The position numbers and the translations under genes are program-made. From Thermofilaceae archaeon (lineage in GTDB: Archaea > Thermoproteota > Thermoprotei > Thermofilales > Thermofilaceae), in the NCBI GenBank assembly GCA_025057995.1, contig JANXEW010000003.1, positions 1-64,000 on the forward strand: a stretch of DNA of 64,000 nucleotides. The letters run 5' to 3'. A model generated the notes under the pieces. That model was not told the origin of the DNA. It saw nothing but the letters and a program-made list of their open reading frames with translations, and ran no database searches. Positions 58,005 to 64,000 of the stretch are shown in pieces (positions within the stretch are counted from its first letter, which is position 1; every line of letters starts with the position of its first letter).

Positions 58005-59309
58005 GTGGGGAAGCTTATGGATGAAAAATTAAAGAGTAGAAAAATTTCAGAAATATTCGAATGTGAGGAGGGTTCTCGAGTAGCTATTAGGGGTTGGGTT
58101 TACCGCTTTAGAGATCTTGGTGACAAAGTCTTCTTAGTTGTCAGAGATTCTTCGGGTGTAATCCAGGTTGTGTTTGAGGGTGAAGGGGCAACAGAAGCAC
58201 GTCTCGTCGATGTAGAAGCATCGGTATTTGTTATCGGGCGGGTGAGGAGTGACAAAAGAGCCCCTGGAGGTAAGGAAATCGCTGGTGAAGCGATGGAGCT
58301 GTTAGGACCGTCTCATAACTTCCCGATAACAAGAGATATATCAAGGGAGTTTCTCCTAGATGTAAGGCATCTATGGGTTAGGAGCAGAAGGATGCAATCA
58401 ATGATGAAGATTAGACACACTGTATTTGGTGCTTTACACGGGTACTTTCGAGAGAACGGGTATTACGAGGTACATGCGCCAATGTTTATCACAGCAGCGG
58501 TTGAAGGAGGTGCCACGCTTTTTCCTGTGAAGTACGTTGATGGTAGCACCGTTTACTTGACTCAATCTTCACAATTTTATTTAGAGGCGTTAATATTCAG
58601 TCTTGAAAAAGTCTACACGATCGCTCCATCATTTAGGGCAGAAAAGTCGAGGACTCGAAGGCATCTTACAGAGTTTTGGCACTGTGAAGCTGAAGTCGCT
58701 TGGGCTACTCTAGATGATATAATGCAAGTCGAGGAAGACCTTATCTGGTATGTGGTGCAAAAGGTTCTTGAGGAAAACCAGGATGAATTAAAGTCATTAG
58801 GTAGACGTCTCGAGAGACTCGAGCAGTGTAAACCACCTTTCTACAGGATAAGTTACGATGAAGCTTTAGAGCTCTTGTCGATGAAAGGTGTAAGTATAAA
58901 ATGGGGGGACGACCTCGGCGCAGATGAGGAGCGACTCCTAGTCGAAGAGTTCGATAAGCCCGTTTTCGTCCACCGTTACCCGGAAAAAGTAAAGGCCTTC
59001 TACCATAAAAGTGACCCCAAAAGACCTGAGGTCACGCTCTCAGCCGATCTCTTAGCTCCCGAGGGCTATGGAGAAATTATTGGTGGCGGGGAGAGAGTCG
59101 ATAACCTCGACGAGCTAATAAGTAAGATCAAAAAGTTCGGTCTTCGACCAGAGGATTATGCTTGGTATCTAGATTTACGTAAATATGGTTCTGTACCTCA
59201 CTCGGGTTTCGGGCTAGGTGTCGATAGAACTGTTATGTGGATAGCGGGTTTGGATCACATTACCGACGCGTTACCCTTTCCTAGGACACTAAGACGTGTG
59301 TATCCATGA
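58005..59309 (+). CDS. asnS: Asparaginyl-tRNA synthetase
   Basis: A class IIb synthetase of 434 residues. The N-terminal OB anticodon-binding domain runs to about residue 100 (VAIRGWVYRFRDLGDKVFLVVRDSSGVIQVVF). Motif 2 reads APSFRAEKSRTRRHLTEFWHCEAE, the AsnRS form (the archaeal AspRS form has a different stretch). Motif 3 has GFGLGVDRTVMWIAGLDHITDALPFPRT. A non-discriminating AspRS is the main alternative and would need a phylogeny to exclude. GTG 58005 and ATG 58017 are both possible starts. The gene lies 87 bp upstream of tRNA-Thr. Confidence 0.85.
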   Translation: MGKLMDEKLKSRKISEIFECEEGSRVAIRGWVYRFRDLGDKVFLVVRDSSGVIQVVFEGEGATEARLVDVEASVFVIGRVRSDKRAPGGKEIAGEAMELLGPSHNFPITRDISREFLLDVRHLWVRSRRMQSMMKIRHTVFGALHGYFRENGYYEVHAPMFITAAVEGGATLFPVKYVDGSTVYLTQSSQFYLEALIFSLEKVYTIAPSFRAEKSRTRRHLTEFWHCEAEVAWATLDDIMQVEEDLIWYVVQKVLEENQDELKSLGRRLERLEQCKPPFYRISYDEALELLSMKGVSIKWGDDLGADEERLLVEEFDKPVFVHRYPEKVKAFYHKSDPKRPEVTLSADLLAPEGYGEIIGGGERVDNLDELISKIKKFGLRPEDYAWYLDLRKYGSVPHSGFGLGVDRTVMWIAGLDHITDALPFPRTLRRVYP

Positions 59310-59396
59310 ACATGTACGAGCGTGGAGTGGTACAGTGGAAAGCGTTAAGAAAGTTATAAAAAATCAAGAAGCTATCCCTCTTCAATCTATAATTAA

Positions 59397-59501
59397 GCCC
59401 CGGTAGCTCAGCCGGTAGAGCGCCGGCCTCGTAAGTATATAGTAGTGCAGCTGAGTGATCAAGAGAGCCGGAGGACCCGGGTTCAAATCCCGGCCGGGGC
59501 T
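59397..59501 (+). tRNA. tRNA-Thr (CGU) with 37/38 intron
   Basis: The acceptor GCCCCGG/CCGGGGC, D arm GCTC/GAGC, anticodon stem CCGGC/GCCGG, loop C-T-CGT-A-A, and T arm CCGGG/CCCGG around TTCAAAT are all perfect. Anticodon CGU is at 59430-59432. A 32-nt intron (59434-59465) sits at the canonical 37/38 position. The discriminator is U73, as common for archaeal tRNA-Thr; no CCA is encoded. Confidence 0.92.
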
Positions 59502-59619
59502 TCCTCTTTTCCCTTACAGCTTTCATAAAAATCCAGATTAGTATTTTTACGCTCTTCAAATGTTTCAACTATGAGGGGGAAAGTCAAGACAAAAGTGCAT
59601 TCGTAAACAACAATTTGAG

Positions 59620-60609
59620 TTACTGATTAGCTAAGTTGTTAACCTTTAGTAGGAGAAGTTTTGCCTCCATAATGAGGGCGCCTAATGATGCCGTAAGTGC
59701 CAGTAAGAAGTCCATATACGGGTACACTAATCTCTCAGCTTTTCCCTCCTTTATTTTGGAGAGGTGGTATAGGTGCAACGGCACAAAGATCAGCGACACT
59801 GCCGCTAAGAAATATTCTAAGTTTCCGAGAATTAACAGAGCAGCAGATATTGTAAGTATAGCCATGAGTGAATAGGAGAGCAGAGTTATCACCTTAGAAT
59901 AAACGCACCCCCTCGAGTGTCGTCGGAAAAGAGGGAGTCCACATCCATACTCAAAGTATCTTTTCAGCACAGTTGTGAACCTCGTTCTATTGTAGTGAAA
60001 AACAGATACGGGGCTGCACAATATTTTATAGCCTGCTTTCGTTATCCTATAGAAAAAATCCAAGTCTTCAAAACCATACCTACCGTAACTAGGTGGAATA
60101 ATTCTAGAGTTTAGTAAGACGTCGCGACGGAGCAACACGTTTGCAGTAACTAGCAGGTTTACGCCTATATCATGGACGATTATCTTGCGAGAGTGTTTAG
60201 GGTTGGGGGAGATGAGTGAATATTCTTGGGCTCTTGAAATCACTTTTTCCAAGTTTATTCCGGTTACGGATCCAGCTATCACATCTACTTGCTCGGAGAG
60301 CATTTCTTTCATCATCCTCTCTAACCAGTCAGGTGGAGCTACACAATCACTGTCTATGAATGCCACGTAACATCCTCTTGAAGATATTCCACCGAATATC
60401 CTAGCTCTGATAGGTCCAGGGTCTTTTCTCAACTCAATAATTTTTACATCAAGTTTCGTAGATTTTACAAGTTCTTTAACATCGTGCGAGCTTTCCGGTG
60501 TAACAATGACTAACTCTTCAGGAGGTAGTGATTGTGCCTCTAAACTACTGATAAGCCTCCTTAGTTCAGAGTCAATCCCGGCTGAAGCCACGACGACGCT
60601 TACGTGCAC
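59620..60609 (-). CDS. Family 2 glycosyltransferase with C-terminal membrane helices
   Basis: A 329-residue GT-A glycosyltransferase. The N-terminal sheet starts VSVVVASAGIDSELRRLISSLEAQSLPPEELVIV. The metal-binding motif is CYVAFIDSDCVAPPDW (DSD), then YGFEDLDFFYRITKAGY with the ED catalytic base region. After about residue 220 there are two or three hydrophobic helices that anchor it to the membrane. The donor and acceptor are unknown. GTG 60609 is the start. It fits dolichol- or lipid-linked glycan work with the cis-prenyltransferase and flippase elsewhere in the window. Confidence 0.9.
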   Translation of the reverse strand: MHVSVVVASAGIDSELRRLISSLEAQSLPPEELVIVTPESSHDVKELVKSTKLDVKIIELRKDPGPIRARIFGGISSRGCYVAFIDSDCVAPPDWLERMMKEMLSEQVDVIAGSVTGINLEKVISRAQEYSLISPNPKHSRKIIVHDIGVNLLVTANVLLRRDVLLNSRIIPPSYGRYGFEDLDFFYRITKAGYKILCSPVSVFHYNRTRFTTVLKRYFEYGCGLPLFRRHSRGCVYSKVITLLSYSLMAILTISAALLILGNLEYFLAAVSLIFVPLHLYHLSKIKEGKAERLVYPYMDFLLALTASLGALIMEAKLLLLKVNNLANQ

Positions 60610-60728
60610 AAAGTCACTTCAGCTACGGTTCAAATATTTTACTTGGAAGCGTTAAAGCCGGTACGGCAAGTTTTTTGAGTACCAGTGAGGTATAGGGGTG
60701 TACATGTGGCGATGCCGAGGTTGTAGAA

Positions 60729-62024
60729 ATGAACGATGGAGTGAGGTTACTATGCATATCAGATGTTCATGGTAGACAGGAAGCTGCTAGAGAGCTGGTA
60801 TCTAGTATCGAGCAATCTACGCTGAAGGGGATCGATGCAATAGTAATAGCCGGAGATGTGGGCAGTCCGCAGAGGGAGGATGCGTTTTATTCAGTAATCA
60901 AAGAACTCATGAAATTCGATAAGCCTGTCTTGTATATTCGCGGGAACTGGGACGTAAACTTACCTACAGGCATTCTGAATGAAGAGCCCCTTGTAGCAGA
61001 TCTAGAGTTTTTGAGCCCACTGGAGTTAAAGGGTATGACAATAGTAGGACATGCAACTTCATTAAAACCATCTAAGGAGTTTACAAAAAGACCTTTAACA
61101 CTTGTCACACACTATCCTCCGTTCAGCGTGTTGGATAAAGGGAAGAAAGCTGAGGTAGCCCATTATAGCCCTCACACGGGATTGCCGGAGATAAACTACC
61201 TTGTTGCACACTACAAGCCAGTTGTTCACGTGTTCGGACATTGTCACGCCTTAGGTGGTGTAGAGGTTAAACATGGTGGAGTGACTTTCGTTAACGTTTC
61301 AAGGTTAGATAGGGTAGATAAGAATGGGGAGATAATTGGCAACTATGCTCTTATTTTCATAGGAAAAAATGGGAACGTTGACGTAAAATGGAGATTCATT
61401 AATGGTGTATGGAAGCAATGCTCGAGATGCGGTAAGAGAGTGAACTTGCCTTCTGAATGGTCGCTCTGTAGGAAGTGTGCCAGCCGTTTTGAGTTGAATT
61501 TTAAAAAACTAGATAAATCTCTAGAGAGAATTATTATTTCAGTAAGAGAAATTAATAAAAATGAATTTGTTTTTAGGGATAACTTCTACATTCCTGTCAC
61601 AACGTTAAAAGACGAGGAAGCTTATGAAGATTTTATCGAGTATTTAATATTTCAAAAACTAAAGGAAATAGCATTAAAAGACAACTACAAGATCCTATCA
61701 TTAACCAAAGATAAGGTAATAGAATATTATACTGAGAATCCAAATTCTGGCATATCGTTTAGTGAGTATCTGTTCTCATGTAATGAAGAAAAGATGGGTA
61801 AAAAAGTATGCATACTGATGAAATTATACATTTTAGATAAAAAAGCTCAAGTTTTATGGAAAATTAAACATAAAGAAAAAGTATTGGAAAGTGAATATGT
61901 TTTAGCAAAGGAGGAAATATTCAAAAACAATAATCTAGCAAATGATCTTGAAAATCACGGTTTCATCCCACTTTCATATTCAGTGGAGAAAGCTGAAAAC
62001 ATGCAAGCGTTTTCAAACGTCTAG
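60729..62024 (+). CDS. Calcineurin-like phosphoesterase with zinc ribbon and A/T-rich C-terminal extension
   Basis: A 431-residue fusion. Residues 1-220 are a metallophosphoesterase: LLCISDVHG (D-x-H), [10 protein letters not shown] (GD), YIRGNWDV (GNxD), LVTHYPPF, and [13 protein letters not shown] (GHxH). Residues about 230-255 form a four-cysteine zinc ribbon (CSRCGK, CRKCAS). The final about 175 residues (61490-62024) are of no family I know and are clearly richer in A/T and Lys/Ile/Asn than the rest. Substrate unknown. ATG 60729 directly follows an in-frame stop. The last 12 bp overlap the convergent radA. Confidence 0.8.
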   Translation: MNDGVRLLCISDVHGRQEAARELVSSIEQSTLKGIDAIVIAGDVGSPQREDAFYSVIKELMKFDKPVLYIRGNWDVNLPTGILNEEPLVADLEFLSPLELKGMTIVGHATSLKPSKEFTKRPLTLVTHYPPFSVLDKGKKAEVAHYSPHTGLPEINYLVAHYKPVVHVFGHCHALGGVEVKHGGVTFVNVSRLDRVDKNGEIIGNYALIFIGKNGNVDVKWRFINGVWKQCSRCGKRVNLPSEWSLCRKCASRFELNFKKLDKSLERIIISVREINKNEFVFRDNFYIPVTTLKDEEAYEDFIEYLIFQKLKEIALKDNYKILSLTKDKVIEYYTENPNSGISFSEYLFSCNEEKMGKKVCILMKLYILDKKAQVLWKIKHKEKVLESEYVLAKEEIFKNNNLANDLENHGFIPLSYSVEKAENMQAFSNV

Positions 62025-63107
62025 AACCCCTTCATCCGAGATAGTAAAAACAGATTCCTTCTCTGCATGCTTGGGAGAGTCAATAATTCTTGCGATCCTC
62101 TTGCCTTCCTTCCCCTTTCTCAGCCAAAGCCTGTAAGTACATCCATGAGCCACTATGTTACCACCAGCCGGTTTCAGTGGATTCCCGAAGAATACATCGG
62201 GAGCCGCTAGAACTTGGTTTGTTACAACAACAGCGGCATCGTAGATAGCCGCTATCTTAGCAAGTTGCATGATGTGTTTATTCAGCTTCTGTTGTCTAGC
62301 CGCCAGGTTCTCTCTACCAGGATATTCGGCCCTGAAGTGCGTGATTAGGCTATCGACGAGGATGATTTTCACGCCTTCTTCTTCGATCAAGTGTTTGGCT
62401 TCATCTATAAGCAACATTTGATGGTCACTGTTGTAAGCTCTAGCGTATATGATGTTCTCTAATGTTTTCTCAGGGTCTAAGCCCCTGTACCTAGCCATGC
62501 TGACAACCCTCTCAGGCCTAAAAGTACCTTCAGTATCAACGTACAAAGCCCTACCGTTAAGACCACCCCTATCACGAGGCAACTGAACCATCACAGCAAG
62601 CTGATGACAAAGCTGAGTCTTACCAGCACCAAACTCTCCAATAAGCTCTGTAATAGCTCTTGTTTCTATCCCTCCTTCCAGAAGATCATCCAAAGCTCTC
62701 ACACCGGTTGAGATGTAGGCTACATTCTTTCTCTCCTCATAATACTCCTTTGCGGTCATAAAGAGTTTACCGAGACTGATCAAGCGTTGTGCAGCTCTTA
62801 TTATGCTTAGAGCCCTTTCTTCAGACCCTAGAACTGTTGCGAGCTCATGAGATGAAGCATAGGCCACGTCCTTCACTGAAGCATATCCAGCCTGCCTAAG
62901 TTTCTGCGCTGTCACTCTTCCAACTCCCTCCAAGTCCTCTAAATCCAAACCCACGGGTTCCTCATGCGGTACATGTTCTTCCTCTATGAATTCCTCGGTA
63001 TACTCCATCGACTGCTCCATTTCGCTCTCAACTGTTTCCCCATCTATGCTCGAAACTTTCTCTGTTCCAGACGCTCTCCTCTTGCTCACGATTACCTCAT
63101 CTTCCAC
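62013..63107 (-). CDS. radA: DNA repair and recombination protein RadA
   Basis: The archaeal Rad51/RecA recombinase, 364 residues. An acidic N-terminal tail (1-50) leads to the helix-hairpin-helix domain ([20 protein letters not shown]). The FxxA-type polymerisation motif is FMTA in [15 protein letters not shown]. The core has Walker [10 protein letters not shown] (about residues 157-165), Walker [18 protein letters not shown], loop L1 and L2 ([16 protein letters not shown]), and the end [18 protein letters not shown]. The 190-bp block 62452-62641 is shared with the two tandem paralogues. A TATA-like ccttttaaaag (minus strand) lies about 23 bases upstream of ATG 63107. Confidence 0.97.
   Translation of the reverse strand: MEDEVIVSKRRASGTEKVSSIDGETVESEMEQSMEYTEEFIEEEHVPHEEPVGLDLEDLEGVGRVTAQKLRQAGYASVKDVAYASSHELATVLGSEERALSIIRAAQRLISLGKLFMTAKEYYEERKNVAYISTGVRALDDLLEGGIETRAITELIGEFGAGKTQLCHQLAVMVQLPRDRGGLNGRALYVDTEGTFRPERVVSMARYRGLDPEKTLENIIYARAYNSDHQMLLIDEAKHLIEEEGVKIILVDSLITHFRAEYPGRENLAARQQKLNKHIMQLAKIAAIYDAAVVVTNQVLAAPDVFFGNPLKPAGGNIVAHGCTYRLWLRKGKEGKRIARIIDSPKHAEKESVFTISDEGVLDV
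62452..62641 (-). repeat. RadA-core homogenised block, radA copy
   Basis: 190 bp inside radA matching 23234-23423 in inverted orientation with one mismatch (G at 62499 on the plus strand). In radA the block flows into a normal family continuation ([10 protein letters not shown]), so radA is the likely donor. Confidence 0.95.
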
Positions 63108-63206
63108 TTAGCGTATCGTCTTTTAAAAGGTTACGGACAATTAAAAGGTTGAAAGTACTCGATCATTGGAACAAGGATAATAACTATACTGGCGGAGGGA
63201 GTTGTA

Positions 63207-64000
63207 GTGTTCCTAACAAGAAAGGAGGAGGAAATACTGAACGGGGTGAGAGGGGAGGGATTAGCCCTGGCTATGGAGACTGTTGTGAAGGTAGCTGAAG
63301 TGCTCGGAGCTACTAGATTAGTTGAAATCTCCAGCGCACACGTCTCCGGAGTATCTTACAAGAACTTGGGCGAGGAAGGGGTTGAGTTCATTGAAAAACT
63401 AGCCGATAAGGGTTTAAGGTTTGCGGTACCCACTACAGTTAATCCAGCAGGTTTCGATACTTGCGCATATGCAAAAATGGGCGTTGGAAGCAGAGAATAT
63501 CAGTTGCAAATGCGCGTCATAACAGCTTTGTCGTCAATGGGTGCTAAGGTTATTCTCAGTTGCATTCCGTATATCACGTATCCACCCAAATATGGTGATC
63601 ACTTAGCATGGGCTGAGAGTAACGCCGTATTGTACGCAAACAGTGTCATAGGCGCCAGGACAAACAGGGAAGGGGGACCTTTCTCCATTCTAGAAGCCCT
63701 AGTTGGAAGAGCTCCGTATGTAGGTCTTCATACAAAGGAAGGGCGTGCACCAACCATCGCTGTGGATATGCAAGCGGTTAGGGAGTTTGTTGAGGAAAAA
63801 GGCTACTACTCGGCCCTAGGGTACCTCCTAGGTTCTATCGTGAAAACTGGGATCCCACTCGTTTACAACCCCCCCAATGGATTAAGGAGACCTAGTAACG
63901 TACGTTTATTCCTAGCCTCTGTCGGAGCCTCTAGCTCAATAGGTTTGACCTTAATAGAAGGCGTGTCACCAGAGTTTAGGAGAGTCAAAGGGTTAGAGAT
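63207..64000 (+). CDS. Aconitase X large subunit (phosphomevalonate dehydratase), 3' end outside window
   Basis: An open frame from GTG 63207 to the window end, 264 codons so far. The sequence matches the aconitase X catalytic domain (DUF521): EISSAHVSGVSYKNLGEEGVEF, FAVPTTVNPAGFDT, LSCIPYITYPPKYGDHLAWAESNAVLYANSVIGARTNREGG, and GRAPYVGLHT. In archaea this is the large subunit of phosphomevalonate dehydratase of the archaeal mevalonate pathway, so it joins the HMG-CoA synthase operon of this window. GGAGGG lies just upstream of the start. It is divergent from radA with 99 bp between. The small subunit would be expected next. Confidence 0.9.
   Translation, partial: MFLTRKEEEILNGVRGEGLALAMETVVKVAEVLGATRLVEISSAHVSGVSYKNLGEEGVEFIEKLADKGLRFAVPTTVNPAGFDTCAYAKMGVGSREYQLQMRVITALSSMGAKVILSCIPYITYPPKYGDHLAWAESNAVLYANSVIGARTNREGGPFSILEALVGRAPYVGLHTKEGRAPTIAVDMQAVREFVEEKGYYSALGYLLGSIVKTGIPLVYNPPNGLRRPSNVRLFLASVGASSSIGLTLIEGVSPEFRRVKGLE

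Noticed and set aside
1-64000. CRISPR arrays, insertion sequences, integrase or attachment sites, rRNA genes
   Set aside because: No regularly spaced repeats, transposase or integrase motifs, or rRNA-like sequence were seen on either strand; the only long repeat is the RadA block.

Overview
This window is a gene-dense stretch of an archaeal chromosome, most likely a thermophilic member of the Thermoproteota (Thermofilum/Thermoproteales-like; the rank below phylum is a guess). The archaeal signature comes from RadA, ribosomal proteins S25e and P1/L12, an archaeal ThrRS, an ATP-dependent DNA ligase, an Lhr-type helicase, an Rqc2/NEMF homologue, the HMG-CoA synthase/thiolase/DUF35 operon with aconitase X, TATA boxes about 26 bp upstream of many start codons, and three tRNA genes that all carry introns.

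Layout. 1-8.4 kb: a cell-surface glycan locus (glycosidase cut by the window edge, flippase, sugar aminotransferase, UDP-sugar dehydrogenase, UPF0104 membrane protein) that also contains a membrane-anchored caspase-fold (clan CD) protein. 8.4-10.1 kb: CYTH protein and three small minus-strand genes. 10.1-13.9 kb: tRNA-Leu with two apparent introns, then NAD metabolism: a NAD-kinase-like protein fused to a winged helix, divergent from a nadA-nadC-aspartate dehydrogenase operon, with a palindrome between them. 13.9-17.5 kb: Fe-alcohol dehydrogenase, an HTH/membrane/KaiC-like cassette, tRNA-Gln, a methyltransferase. 17.6-22.8 kb: a giant S-layer-type protein split by one frameshift. 23.0-24.5 kb: two tandem RadA paralogues. 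24.5-37.4 kb: ribosome quality control, RNase-like, AMMECR1, glycosyltransferase, DNA ligase, sugar kinase, ThrRS, radical SAM. 37.5-42.5 kb: a bacterial-type GAPDH, PGK, Hsp20, PAC2 and regulators. 42.6-45.2 kb: mevalonate-pathway entry operon. 45.2-57.9 kb: RNA methyltransferase, membrane-tethered regulator, cis-prenyltransferase, secreted propeller/thioredoxin protein, S25e, PqqD-like protein, Lhr helicase, ribosomal P1 with a structured leader. 58-64 kb: AsnRS, tRNA-Thr, glycosyltransferase, phosphoesterase, radA, and the start of aconitase X.

The most striking signal is a block of about 190 bp, starting around Walker A of the RecA core, that is essentially identical at the nucleotide level in three genes: the two tandem RadA paralogues (23234-23446 and 23906-24098) and radA itself on the other strand 39 kb away (62452-62641). 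The sequences on both sides of the block are diverged. This is best explained by recent gene conversion that keeps one part of the recombinase core homogenised. It also leaves repeats whose recombination would make in-frame chimeras or invert 39 kb. Second-rank candidates are the NAD-kinase-like/winged-helix fusion as a possible NAD(P)-sensing regulator, the two-hairpin leader of the P1 gene, the bacterial-type GAPDH, and the caspase-like surface protein.
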